A stretch of DNA of 64,000 nt from Acutalibacter sp. 1XD8-36 (GTDB lineage: Bacteria; Bacillota; Clostridia; Oscillospirales; Acutalibacteraceae). Below the pieces are notes generated by a model that did not search any database, was not told where the DNA came from, and saw only the letters and a program-made list of their open reading frames with translations. Numbering within the stretch: the first letter of the stretch is position 1; every line of letters starts with the position of its first letter. Both the position numbers and the translations under genes were made by a program. The stretch covers positions 186,001 to 250,000 of the forward strand of contig NZ_QZDU01000003.1 of assembly GCF_009917525.1 (NCBI RefSeq). The letters are read 5' to 3'. Positions 41,184 to 48,876 of the stretch are shown in pieces.

Positions 41184-42238
41184 AAGTAGCAGTAATCGGC
41201 TGCGGCACCATCGCGAACACAGCCCATATCCCGTCCTATATGAACAATCCCGAGGCAGAGATTGTCTATTTCTGTGACATTATCCCGGAGCGTGCCGCCG
41301 GGGCCGTGGCTAAGTATGGCTGCGGCAAGGCGGTTGAGGACTACCATGTGGTTTTAAATGACCCGGAGGTACAGGCCGTTTCCGTGTGCACGCCCAACAA
41401 TGTCCATGCGCAGATAGCCATTGACGCCCTGCGGGCTGGGAAGGACGTGCTCTGTGAGAAGCCTGCCGCCCGCACATATGCCGAGGCCCTGGAAATGCAG
41501 AAGGTCCAGCATGAGACCGGGCGGGTGCTGAATATCGGCGTTGTGAACCGCTTTAACGACAGCGTCAACCGCATAAAGGAGTACATCGACCAGGGGAAGC
41601 TGGGCAATGTGCACCATGTCTACGCCAGCTTCAGGGCACACCGCTCAATCCCGGGCCTTGGCGGGGCATTCACCACCAAGGCCATAGCAGGGGGCGGCGC
41701 CCTTATCGACTGGGGCGTGCACTACCTGGATATTGTGATGTACTGCTGCGGCGACCCCAAGGTAAAGACCGTCACCGGGGAGACCTTCTGCAAGCTGGGC
41801 CGCGACATGAAGAACTACGCCTATGTGAACATGTGGGCCGAGCAGAGCAGCGATAAGGAGAACGGCACATATGACGTGGACGACTCCGTTACCGGCATGA
41901 TACGCACCGAGGGGCCGGTCATCACCCTCAACGGCGCCTGGGCCCAAAACATCGGCGAGAGCGAGACCTACATCGACTTCATGGGTGACAAGGGGGGAAT
42001 CCGGCTCCATTACGGCTCGGACTTCACTGTGTACACCGTGGAAAACGGGGCGCCGGTGGAGTTCACCCCCAAGTTTAACATGCGCGACCACTTCCAGAAC
42101 GAGATTGACGCTTTTATAGGCTGCATAAAGTCCGGGGAGAAGCTGCCGTCACATATTGACACGGTTATTATCACCGCTGAGATGATGCAGGCGATTTACG
42201 ACTCTGCCGAGCAGCACCATGAGATTAGCCTGGGCTGA
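41180..42238 (+). CDS. Gfo/Idh/MocA-family oxidoreductase
   Basis: 352 residues. N-terminal Rossmann domain VAVIGCGTIANTAHIPSYM, then LCEKPAARTYAEALEM with the EKP motif, and a C-terminal alpha/beta domain (GGGALIDWGVHYLDIV has the Asp/His active-site pattern). It oxidises or reduces a sugar or inositol derivative with NAD(P). A TIM-barrel isomerase two genes on supports a role in sugar or inositol use. Confidence 0.9.
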   Translation: MKVAVIGCGTIANTAHIPSYMNNPEAEIVYFCDIIPERAAGAVAKYGCGKAVEDYHVVLNDPEVQAVSVCTPNNVHAQIAIDALRAGKDVLCEKPAARTYAEALEMQKVQHETGRVLNIGVVNRFNDSVNRIKEYIDQGKLGNVHHVYASFRAHRSIPGLGGAFTTKAIAGGGALIDWGVHYLDIVMYCCGDPKVKTVTGETFCKLGRDMKNYAYVNMWAEQSSDKENGTYDVDDSVTGMIRTEGPVITLNGAWAQNIGESETYIDFMGDKGGIRLHYGSDFTVYTVENGAPVEFTPKFNMRDHFQNEIDAFIGCIKSGEKLPSHIDTVIITAEMMQAIYDSAEQHHEISLG

Positions 42239-42246
42239 GATTAAAG

Positions 42247-42783
42247 ATGGCAAAGAATGACAATACCCACGCCCTGAAATTCTTCCACAGCCTGTCAGAG
42301 CTGGACGGAGGCGCGGCGGAGGAATTTGCCCGGGAGCACCCCCTCTCGAAGTCCGCGGACTACAAAAAGAAATTCGCCTGGGCCAAGGCACAGTGTGAGT
42401 TTCTGGAGGAGCGCTTCTCCCCGGAGGAGATAGGGGAGGTCCGTGCCCGCTGCCACTGTGAGGCTGGCGCGGCTATGGCGAAGCGTATGCGGGGATATCT
42501 GGAGAAGTCGGAGGACTTGTCGGAGTTTGCCCGGATATTTAACGAGCGGGAGAAATATGTGACCCTGGAGGCGGCAGACGGCGGACTGCTGTTTGTGTAC
42601 CCCGAGTGCTACTGCGCCTGCGTCAAGCGCACCCCGGAGCCAATCTCAAGGACCTGGTGCCTGTGCACCCTCGGGCACATCCGGGGGCTGATGTCCCAGG
42701 TGCTGGGCCGGGAGCCACAGGTGGAGCTGCTGGAAACTATCAAGTCCGGCGGCGAGAGATGTATAGTTAAAGTCTATATATAA
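42247..42783 (+). CDS. Cys-containing hypothetical protein
   Basis: 178 residues, following the oxidoreductase by 8 bp. It has a conserved-looking Cys cluster: RCHCEAGAAMAKRM in the middle and YPECYCACVKRTPEPISRTW, then WCLCTLGHIRGLM, which could bind a metal or thiol ligand. It resembles the DUF6144/L-2-amino-thiazoline hydrolase-like group, but I cannot assign a reaction. Part of the oxidoreductase operon. Confidence 0.65.
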   Translation: MAKNDNTHALKFFHSLSELDGGAAEEFAREHPLSKSADYKKKFAWAKAQCEFLEERFSPEEIGEVRARCHCEAGAAMAKRMRGYLEKSEDLSEFARIFNEREKYVTLEAADGGLLFVYPECYCACVKRTPEPISRTWCLCTLGHIRGLMSQVLGREPQVELLETIKSGGERCIVKVYI

Positions 42784-42801
42784 TAATTAAGGAGAGTAAA
42801 T

Positions 42802-43641
42802 ATGTATAAATTTCCTATAGGCGTACTGCTGGAGAGCTTTAAGCTCCCCATTATCGAGTCCCTGGACAAGGCCAAGGAGCTGGGCATGGACGGCGTGCAG
42901 ATACGCGTCACCGACGGCGAGCTGACCCCTGAAAACCTCACCCCCGAGAAGCGCCGGGAGCTCTTAAAGGCCGTGAAGGACAGGGGGCTGACGGTCTCAG
43001 CCCTCTGCGGGGATATCGGGCGGTTTGACGACCCGGAGATAAACCCCGGCAGGATTGAGCGCTCAAAGCGGATACTGGACCTTGCCATGGATTTGGAGAC
43101 TGATGTGGTGACTACCCACATAGGTGTTGTGCCTAAGCAGAGCTCACACCCCAGGTATGGTATAATGCAGGAGGCCTGCGGGGAGCTGGCCCGGTATGCG
43201 GACAGCCTTCGTGCCCACTTCGCCATCGAGACCGGCCCCGAGGAGGCCGTCACCCTGAAGGCCTTCCTGGACGGCCTGCACTCCACCGGCGTGGCTGTGA
43301 ACCTGGACCCCGCCAACTTCGTTATGGTGACAGGGGACGACCCGGTGCAGGCGGTCTACACCCTTAAGGACTACATCGTGCACACCCACGCCAAGGACGG
43401 CAAGCGCCTGCGCTATGTTGAGCCGGAGATTGTCTACCGGGTGGCTGAGGCCGAAATGCTGGGCAGCAGCTCCTTCATCGAGCTGCCCCTGGGCGAGGGC
43501 GTGGTGGACTTCCCGGCCTACCTCAAGGCCCTGGAGGACATCGGCTTCAAAGGCTTCCTCACCATCGAGCGCGAGGTTGGGGACGACCCGGGGAAGGATA
43601 TCGCCGCGGCGGTCGGGTTCCTGAAGGGGATTATTGGATAA
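42802..43641 (+). CDS. Sugar phosphate isomerase/epimerase family protein (TIM barrel)
   Basis: 279 residues, preceded by AAGGAGAG. Xylose isomerase-like TIM barrel (AP endonuclease 2 fold): AIETGPEEAVTLKAFLDGL, NLDPANFVMVTGDDP, and IVHTHAKDGKRLRY provide the metal ligands Glu, Asp and His. With the oxidoreductase and the Cys-rich protein it forms a small catabolic operon for a sugar or cyclitol. Confidence 0.88.
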   Translation: MYKFPIGVLLESFKLPIIESLDKAKELGMDGVQIRVTDGELTPENLTPEKRRELLKAVKDRGLTVSALCGDIGRFDDPEINPGRIERSKRILDLAMDLETDVVTTHIGVVPKQSSHPRYGIMQEACGELARYADSLRAHFAIETGPEEAVTLKAFLDGLHSTGVAVNLDPANFVMVTGDDPVQAVYTLKDYIVHTHAKDGKRLRYVEPEIVYRVAEAEMLGSSSFIELPLGEGVVDFPAYLKALEDIGFKGFLTIEREVGDDPGKDIAAAVGFLKGIIG

Positions 43642-43670
43642 GCTAAAGGAATAAAAAAGCGGCCCGACCC

Positions 43671-43699
43671 TTGACAAGCAGGGGGAGGGCCGCTATAAT
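43671..43699 (+). promoter_or_regulatory. Antisense RNA promoter, 43.7-kb module
   Basis: TTGACA (43671-43676), 17-bp spacer, TATAAT (43694-43699). Confidence 0.9.
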
Positions 43700-43705
43700 A
43701 TCAAT

Positions 43706-43820
43706 AGAGGGTGCCGCCGGCGGCTTCTGTGAAGCCCAGCGGTTTGGCTCCGATAGTTTATTGTTTTCTTATATTAAAGCAAGAAAACCGTCACTTGGCA
43801 GAGTGGCGGTTTTGCTTTTC
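43706..43820 (+). ncRNA. Antisense RNA, putative antitoxin, 43.7-kb module
   Basis: About 115 nt: palindrome GCCGCCGGCGGC, hairpin GGCTTC-TGT-GAAGCC, CGGTTTGGCTCCG, then terminator AAAACCGTCACT (43784-43795)/AGTGGCGGTTTT (43802-43813) with TTTT. The terminator contains, on the other strand, the stop codon of the facing peptide gene. Confidence 0.72.
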
Positions 43821-43904
43821 GGACTCTTTCTTCTGTGCCGCAGTCTGATACAGCTCAATCTTTACTGTAAAACCGAACACTGCAAAAGAAATCGTAATAG
43901 GCAT
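43791..43904 (-). CDS. Small amphipathic peptide, putative type I toxin, 43.7-kb module
   Basis: 37 residues on the minus strand: MPITISFAVFGFTVKIELYQ, then a basic tail ending NRHSAK. Ribosome binding site AAAGGGGGTGAT. Promoter at 44070-44042 and a long leader with several hairpins. The TGA stop is inside the shared terminator. Small peptides of this pattern (MPxTISFxxFG...NRHS.K) are recalled from Clostridia elements, but their function is not established to my knowledge. Confidence 0.72.
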   Translation of the reverse strand: MPITISFAVFGFTVKIELYQTAAQKKESEKQNRHSAK

Positions 43905-44041
43905 TTAGCTATCACCCCCTTTCTTGGCAAAAGCAGGGAAAGTGAAGCACCTCCTTTCGGAAGCGAAGCCGAAACCGCCTGCCGGTTGGCAGCACCCATC
44001 CCCTGGATGAAGCGGTATGTAGGGCAGAGGGGATTGTTGAC

Positions 44042-44070
44042 ATTATACTACCTGTACCGGGGTTTGTCAA
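44042..44070 (-). promoter_or_regulatory. Peptide promoter, 43.7-kb module
   Basis: Minus strand TTGACA (44070-44065), 17-bp spacer, TATAAT (44047-44042). It gives a leader of about 130 nt. Confidence 0.9.
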
Positions 44071-44099
44071 CACAATTCGGCGCGGTGCACACACGCAAG

Positions 44100-44130
44100 A
44101 AGCCGCCATTTTTTGTGCGGCGGCTTTTTT
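44100..44130 (+). terminator. Orphan terminator hairpin
   Basis: AAGCCGCC (44100-44107), 11-nt loop, GGCGGCTT (44119-44126), then TTTT. No plus-strand gene ends here; perhaps a barrier against read-through from the module or a relic. Confidence 0.6.
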
Positions 44131-44213
44131 ATACGCCGCCAAATACTTCCCGCTCCATCCTTGGGCGGGTGCCCTTTTTTGCGCAGAATCCCCCAAATTT
44201 CAAAAAATAAACC

Positions 44214-44242
44214 TTGTAATATCCCGGCGGATTTGGTAAAAT
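44214..44242 (+). promoter_or_regulatory. Promoter of the YitT gene
   Basis: TTGTAA (44214-44219), 17-bp spacer, TAAAAT (44237-44242): same box pair as the proximal gap promoter. Confidence 0.7.
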
Positions 44243-44276
44243 CTATGAGTAATATAAATTTTTGGAGGGATTAGAG

Positions 44277-45176
44277 ATGGACGGCGAGTCACCAAAGCAA
44301 GGGGCTGGGCCCAAGCTCCCCACAAGAGAAAACCTAAAGCAGTTCCTGATAGTCAACGGGGGAATATTCCTATTGTCCCTGGGGGTATACTTCTTCAAGT
44401 TCCCCAACAACTTCACCACCGGCGGGGTCAGCGGCCTTTCTATTATATTGGGGCGGCTGATACCAACCCCCTGGCTCTCCCCGGCGACTATGATGTGGAT
44501 AATAAACATGGCCCTTTTGGTGGTGGGCTTCATATTCCTGGGCCGGGGCTTCGGCTTCTGGACGGCCTACAGCAGCCTGATGTTCTCCGCGGAGACCTGG
44601 CTGATGGAGAAGTTTTTCCCCATGGAGACCCCCTTTACCGACCAGCCCCTTCTGGAGCTCTGCTTTGCAATAATGCTTCCGGCGGTGGGCTCGGCGCTGC
44701 TTTTCAACAATAACGCCTCCAGCGGTGGCACGGATATAGTGGCGATGATACTTAAAAAGTACACAAGCCTTGACGATATCGGCAAGGCCCTCTTTGTAAG
44801 CGACGGACTTATCGCCGTCTCTGCCTGCTGGATTTTCGGCATGAAGACCGGGCTTTTCTCCCTGCTGGGCCTGTTTATGAAGGCCTTCGTGGTGGACTCG
44901 GTGATTGAGAGCATTAACCTGTGCAAGTTCTTCGCCATTGTCACCTCTAAGCCCAAGGAGATATGCGACTATATTATAGAGGACCTGAACCGCAGCTCCA
45001 CGGTGATAGACGCCATGGGGGCCTACTCCCACGAGGGCCGCAAGGTGGTGCTTATCGCCTGCCGCCGGGGGGAGGCCGTGCACCTTCGCCAGCGCTGCAA
45101 GCAGGTGGACCCCCAGTGCTTCATGTTCATCACAAACACAAGCGAGATAATCGGCAAGGGCTTCCGCTCAGTATAA
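44277..45176 (+). CDS. YitT-family membrane protein (DUF161/DUF2179)
   Basis: 299 residues from ATG 44277 (TTGGAGGGA upstream; TTG 44262 rejected as part of the binding site). Five or six membrane helices beginning FLIVNGGIFLLSLGVYFF, with NNFTTGGVSGLS, and NNNASSGGTDIVAMIL. The soluble C-terminal DUF2179 domain begins near RSSTVIDAMGAYSHEG. Transport function is suspected for the family but unproven. Confidence 0.9.
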   Translation: MDGESPKQGAGPKLPTRENLKQFLIVNGGIFLLSLGVYFFKFPNNFTTGGVSGLSIILGRLIPTPWLSPATMMWIINMALLVVGFIFLGRGFGFWTAYSSLMFSAETWLMEKFFPMETPFTDQPLLELCFAIMLPAVGSALLFNNNASSGGTDIVAMILKKYTSLDDIGKALFVSDGLIAVSACWIFGMKTGLFSLLGLFMKAFVVDSVIESINLCKFFAIVTSKPKEICDYIIEDLNRSSTVIDAMGAYSHEGRKVVLIACRRGEAVHLRQRCKQVDPQCFMFITNTSEIIGKGFRSV

Positions 45177-45188
45177 AAGGAGACAAAT

Positions 45189-45773
45189 ATGGACAGTATA
45201 AACCCTTCGGAATATAAAGATGAATTTATTAAAATATATAACGCCCAAATAAAGCGGGAGGGCGCCGAGAAGCTTTTAAAGTGGCTCTCGGGCACGGACT
45301 TTTTCACCGCCCCGGCGAGCACCCGCTTCCACCTGGCCTGTGAGGGCGGGCTTGTGTGCCACAGCGTGAACGTGTACAGGGCCCTGCGGGAGCGCTACTT
45401 TGAGGAGGGGGACAGCGAGGAGAGCTTTGCCCTGTGCGGCCTGCTCCACGACATCTGCAAGGCCCAGTTCTACAAGGTGTCCTACCGCAACGCAAAAAAC
45501 CCCCGGACCGGGGAGTGGGAGCAGGTGCCCTACTACTCCGTGGAGGACGCCTTCCCCTATGGCCACGGGGAGAAATCCGTCTATCTGATTGAGCGCTTTC
45601 TAAGGCTGAAGCCCGCCGAGGCCGTGGCGGTGCGCTGGCATATGGGCGGCTTCGACGACTCCGCAAGGGGCGGGAGCTTCGCTGTGAGCGGGGCCTATGA
45701 GAAGTACCCCCTGGCGGTAAAGCTGCACCTTGCGGACATGGAGGCTACATACCTTCGGGAGAACCGGGGCTGA
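45189..45773 (+). CDS. HD-domain phosphohydrolase
   Basis: 194 residues. Metal ligands of an HD domain: His in CEGGLVCHSVNVYRAL, HD in CGLLHDICKAQFY, and later His and Asp in VRWHMGGFD and KLHLADMEATY. Related to proteins annotated as hydrolases or 3'-5' exoribonucleases. ATG 45189 follows AAAAGGAG, 12 bp after the YitT stop, so the genes are read together. Confidence 0.82.
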   Translation: MDSINPSEYKDEFIKIYNAQIKREGAEKLLKWLSGTDFFTAPASTRFHLACEGGLVCHSVNVYRALRERYFEEGDSEESFALCGLLHDICKAQFYKVSYRNAKNPRTGEWEQVPYYSVEDAFPYGHGEKSVYLIERFLRLKPAEAVAVRWHMGGFDDSARGGSFAVSGAYEKYPLAVKLHLADMEATYLRENRG

Positions 45774-45839
45774 TGGCCCATTTATATCACCTGATATATA
45801 TTATTTAAGATATATTATTTAACGGAAGGGGGCAGGGCC

Positions 45840-46847
45840 ATGGACGCTATCGGGGCCTATGACCTGACAAAAGTATACGGCCCGGGAGGGGGCAGGCCCG
45901 CCCTCCACGGTGTAAACCTGCTGGTGCCCGAGGGCCGCTCCATGGCCTGCGTGGGGCCGGAGTCCTCGGGGAAGACCACGCTTATCCGGCTCCTCTCCGG
46001 GCTCCTGCGGCCCAGCTCCGGGGAGTGCAGCGTGCTGGGGCTGTCCCCGGGCTATGAGGCCGCAAGGCTCCACAGCATGGTGGGCACGGTGCTGTACTCC
46101 TCAAAACTCTACGCCGATTTGAGCCTGTGGGACAACCTGCTGTTCTTTGCGGGCATACAGAAGCTGACAAAATCCGACGCTATAGAGCGGGCCTCCTTCC
46201 TGCTGCGCAGGCTGAACCTGTGGGAGGAGCGGGAGCACAGCCCCCGGCAGCTTTCCACCGGGATGTTCAAGCGGGCAAGCCTGGCCCGGGCCCTTATCCA
46301 CCGCCCCAGGGTGCTGCTGCTGGACAGCCAGGGGGCCGGGATGGACTTGGAGACGGCGGGGCTTGTGAGGGAGCTTTTGGAGTATGCCGGGAGCCAGGAG
46401 GGGGTCACCCTGCTCATGTGCACACAGGATATGGGCTTCGTCCAGGACTTCTGCCAGAGCTTCGGGCTGCTCCACGAGGGCACGCTTATGGCAAGGGGGG
46501 ACCTGGAGTCCCTGAGGCTGGCAGGCGGCGCAAAGCTTAGGGCCTCTTTAAGGCTGAAGGACGGTGACGAGGCCCCCGAGGGCTTCCGGCGGCAGCAGGA
46601 CGGGCTGTGGCAGAAGTCACTGGAATCCGAGGAGGAGATGCCCAGGCTTATAATGCAGGTGGTCTCGGGAGGCGGCAGCTTATATGAGGCGCGGGTCATC
46701 AGGCCCACCCTATGGGAGATATACCAGGCCCACCTTGACAGCGGGCGCAGAAGGGAGGCGGAGATACATGGGGAGACAAGAGACGAAGCACAGCTCCTCC
46801 CGGCAGAGGAGCCAGGCACAGAGAGTGCCGTCCCAGAGGGAAGCTGA
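45840..46847 (+). CDS. ABC transporter ATP-binding protein with altered Walker B
   Basis: 335 residues. Walker A GPESSGKTTLIRLL, signature region RQLSTGMFKRASLARAL. Walker B reads RVLLLDSQGAGMD where the usual form is LLLDEP..GLD: the catalytic Glu is Ser and the Pro is Gln. Such a protein should bind ATP but hydrolyse it slowly, unless another residue substitutes. It overlaps the permease gene by 80 bp, so the pair is intact and coupled. Confidence 0.88.
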   Translation: MDAIGAYDLTKVYGPGGGRPALHGVNLLVPEGRSMACVGPESSGKTTLIRLLSGLLRPSSGECSVLGLSPGYEAARLHSMVGTVLYSSKLYADLSLWDNLLFFAGIQKLTKSDAIERASFLLRRLNLWEEREHSPRQLSTGMFKRASLARALIHRPRVLLLDSQGAGMDLETAGLVRELLEYAGSQEGVTLLMCTQDMGFVQDFCQSFGLLHEGTLMARGDLESLRLAGGAKLRASLRLKDGDEAPEGFRRQQDGLWQKSLESEEEMPRLIMQVVSGGGSLYEARVIRPTLWEIYQAHLDSGRRREAEIHGETRDEAQLLPAEEPGTESAVPEGS

Positions 46848-47682
46848 GCCGGGGCAGGGCACAAAGCTTCTGAGCTCCGCGGAGCTGCAGCTGGTGAAGA
46901 AGGACATGAAGTCCATCTGGACCAGGAGCAGCCGCCGGGCGCTCTTGGTGCTGCTGCCGGTAATGCTGGTGGTAGTGATACCGGCGGTGTATTTTGTACT
47001 GATACTGCTAATGCCAGAGGCTCCCGGGGCAAGGCCCCCTGAGGCTCTTACGGCGCTGCTGCCGGAGTATGTGTCTGGGCTGGGGTACAAGCAGGGGTGG
47101 CTGGTGATTTTCACGGATTTGCTCTGCCCTATGCTTTTCCTCTGCGTGCCCATACTCACCGGCGCGGCCTCAGCCAGCTACGCCTTTGTAATGGAGCGGG
47201 AGAGCGGCACCCTGGAGACGCTGCTGCTTACCTCCATGGGCCCGAAGTCTGTGTTCAACGCCAAAACTACCAGCTGCACGGTGCTGTCGGTGCTGATTTC
47301 AGGGGCGGGCTTCCTGGCCTTCGCCCTCACGGTCACCGTAGCGGACGTGTTCGCAGAGGTGCGCCTGTTCTTCACCCTGGACTGGCTCATCCTGCTGGTG
47401 CTGGAAATGCCCACCCTGTCCCTTTTCTCAGTGGTCTTCGTGGCGCTCACCGTCACAAGGGTACACAGCACCGTGGAGTCCCTCCAGACCATGGGCTACC
47501 TGATACTGCCTGTGGCGGCAATCTACCTTATGCAGCTTACCGGAATCTTCCGGCTGAACATCATAGCCCTCATCCTAATCTCAGCAGCTTTAGCGGTGCT
47601 GGACGTGGTATTCTTCAACGCGGCCTCCAGAGGGTTTACCCCCGAAAAGCTCCTGGAGCGGGACGGAGTGGGGGAGGAATAG
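46768..47682 (+). CDS. ABC-2 type permease subunit
   Basis: 304 residues from ATG 46768 (GGGAGGCGG before it), read in another frame over the last 80 bp of the ATPase gene. Basic N-terminus, then six hydrophobic segments (first: ALLVLLPVMLVVVIPAVYFVL), with ERESGTLETLLLTS, the conserved coupling motif of ABC-2 exporters. Substrate unknown. Confidence 0.82.
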   Translation: MGRQETKHSSSRQRSQAQRVPSQREAEPGQGTKLLSSAELQLVKKDMKSIWTRSSRRALLVLLPVMLVVVIPAVYFVLILLMPEAPGARPPEALTALLPEYVSGLGYKQGWLVIFTDLLCPMLFLCVPILTGAASASYAFVMERESGTLETLLLTSMGPKSVFNAKTTSCTVLSVLISGAGFLAFALTVTVADVFAEVRLFFTLDWLILLVLEMPTLSLFSVVFVALTVTRVHSTVESLQTMGYLILPVAAIYLMQLTGIFRLNIIALILISAALAVLDVVFFNAASRGFTPEKLLERDGVGEE

Positions 47683-47693
47683 ATTTTTGGGGG

Positions 47694-47722
47694 TTGCAAT
47701 TTCGTGGAGGCTGTGTTATAAT
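47694..47722 (+). promoter_or_regulatory. Antisense RNA promoter, 47.7-kb module
   Basis: TTGCAA (47694-47699), 17-bp spacer, TATAAT (47717-47722). Confidence 0.85.
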
Positions 47723-47728
47723 ATACCT

Positions 47729-47795
47729 GAAAACGTAACGTCCATAGCGCTTTCACCAAAGTCGAACCCCCGGAGATACGGCTCCGGGGGTTCAT
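47729..47795 (+). ncRNA. Antisense RNA, putative antitoxin, 47.7-kb module
   Basis: About 67 nt. Its 5' half holds ACGTCCATAGCGCTTTCACC (47738-47757), nearly the same as 47918-47938, which is the complement of the facing peptide's ribosome binding site and start codon. It ends in the perfect hairpin GAACCCCCGGAG (47764-47775)/CTCCGGGGGTTC (47782-47793). Confidence 0.8.
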
Positions 47796-47808
47796 TCTAT
47801 GGAGGGCC

Positions 47809-47925
47809 TTACTTGCCCTTTTTGCCCTGCCGCAGACGGCGGAACAGGCTAGGAAGGATGGAGCCTATGTAGTTGGCAGCCAGCCCACCGAGGACGGAGA
47901 CAAAAAAGTCCCATAATACGTCCAT
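47809..47925 (-). CDS. Small membrane peptide, putative type I toxin, 47.7-kb module
   Basis: 38 residues on the minus strand: MDVLWDFFVSVLGGLAANYI, then GSILPSLF and a basic tail RRLRQGKKGK. One amphipathic or membrane helix with a positive C-terminus, as in many type I toxins. Ribosome binding site AAGGAGGTGACAAGCGCT before ATG 47925; this site and start codon are the target repeated in the facing RNA. Stop TAA 47809-47811, before the shared terminator. Confidence 0.78.
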   Translation of the reverse strand: MDVLWDFFVSVLGGLAANYIGSILPSLFRRLRQGKKGK

Positions 47926-47976
47926 AGCGCTTGTCACCTCCTTCTTGTTGCTCTGAAGGTTCGGGCAAGTGTATAT

Positions 47977-48005
47977 ATTATACCAACCATGTTGAATCCT
48001 GTCAA
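47977..48005 (-). promoter_or_regulatory. Peptide promoter, 47.7-kb module
   Basis: Minus strand TTGACA (48005-48000), 17-bp spacer, TATAAT (47982-47977). Confidence 0.9.
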
Positions 48006-48029
48006 TAAATACAGGGCATAATTGTATGC

Positions 48030-48058
48030 TTGACAGCCGGGGGAAAATCTGATACAGT
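48030..48058 (+). promoter_or_regulatory. Promoter of the TSCPD protein gene
   Basis: TTGACA (48030-48035), 17-bp spacer, TACAGT (48053-48058); AAGGAGGT precedes ATG 48089. Confidence 0.78.
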
Positions 48059-48088
48059 ATATATGTAAATAATTAAGGAGGTACCGCT

Positions 48089-48340
48089 ATGGAATTTCAC
48101 TATAACCCCACTGGGGTGTGCAGCAAGGGCATAGACATTGAGCTGGACGGGGATATCATCAAGTCCGTCAAGTTTACCGGCGGGTGCAACGGCAATACCC
48201 AGGGTGTTGCGGCACTGGCAAAGGGGATGACCGTGCAGGAGTATATCAGCCGCTGCAAGGATATTAAGTGCGGCCTGAAGAAGACCTCGTGCCCGGCCCA
48301 GCTTGCGCTGGCGCTGGAGGAGGCTGTGCTGGCAAAATAA
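48089..48340 (+). CDS. TSCPD domain-containing protein (four-Cys family)
   Basis: 83 residues. Cys residues in PTGVCSKGI, FTGGCNGNTQG, DIKCGLKKTSCPAQLA define the small TSCPD protein family, also found fused to class II ribonucleotide reductases. A metal or thiol role is likely; the function is not known. Single-gene unit with its own promoter and terminator. Confidence 0.9.
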   Translation: MEFHYNPTGVCSKGIDIELDGDIIKSVKFTGGCNGNTQGVAALAKGMTVQEYISRCKDIKCGLKKTSCPAQLALALEEAVLAK

Positions 48341-48357
48341 GAACCCCCCTATAAAGT

Positions 48358-48397
48358 GAGAGGACGCCGTCCCAAAGGACGACGCCCTCTCTGTTTT
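48358..48397 (+). terminator. Terminator of the TSCPD gene
   Basis: GAGAGGACGCCGTCC with GGACGACGCCCTCTC (48358-48391), stem with small mismatches, then TGTTTTTG. Confidence 0.8.
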
Positions 48398-48440
48398 TGA
48401 CCCGGGCAGGGCCCGAGGTCAGGTTTGGGCAGAGCCCAGG

Positions 48441-48593
48441 TTAGCAGCAACCATTGTTGCAGCCGCCGCAGCCACAGTCACCGCCGTTGCAGCCACCGCA
48501 ACCGCCGGACATGAAGTTGCTGCCGCAACCGCCGCCACAGCAGCAGAGCAGGAGAAGGATTATGATAATCCAAGAGCAACTGTTGTTACACAT
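48441..48593 (-). CDS. Cys/Gly-rich small membrane peptide
   Basis: 50 residues on the minus strand. Short N-terminus MCNNSCSW, one membrane helix (IIIILLLLCCC), then a Gly-rich tail with Cys at nearly every third place; 13 Cys and 14 Gly in all, ending NNGCC. ATG 48593 follows AAGGAGGCGTGCACAA. Such proteins appear in Clostridia annotations as high-cysteine or chorion-like proteins without a known role. Metal binding or a spore/surface role are guesses. A hairpin CCGGGCG-C-CGCCCGG lies upstream at about 48614-48628. Confidence 0.7.
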   Translation of the reverse strand: MCNNSCSWIIIILLLLCCCGGGCGSNFMSGGCGGCNGGDCGCGGCNNGCC

Positions 48594-48792
48594 TTGTGCA
48601 CGCCTCCTTTCGGACCCGGGCGCCGCCCGGTGTTTCAGACTCGGGTCTCGCCCGACGTCTTACACCACTATACTATTCCCGGGGGCAGAAAGGGTGACAG
48701 GGAGGAGAAGGTTTTTTTGAAAAAAGAGTATAGCGGAGCAAATAGGAGAATAGACGAGCTATAGGGAGCCTGACATATATTACACAGGCTAG

Positions 48793-48857
48793 TTTGACTT
48801 TAACTGACCTTGACATTGGGCGGGATAAGATGTAAACTAAGGTCAAAGAAAGTCAAA
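48793..48857 (+). promoter_or_regulatory. ctsR operon promoter flanked by two CtsR boxes
   Basis: TTGACA (48810-48815), 17-bp spacer, TAAACT (48833-48838). Downstream box GGTCAAA-GAA-AGTCAAA (48841-48857) matches the CtsR heptad direct repeat. An upstream box on the other strand, 48793-48809, reads GGTCAGT-TAA-AGTCAAA. Both positions would block RNA polymerase. Confidence 0.88.
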
Positions 48858-48876
48858 GGCAAACGGAGGCAATGGG

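Noticed and set aside
43671-44210. 179-codon + strand frame through the 43.7-kb module
   Set aside because: It crosses two promoters and a terminator, lacks a ribosome binding site, and is better explained by the RNA gene and the minus-strand peptide.
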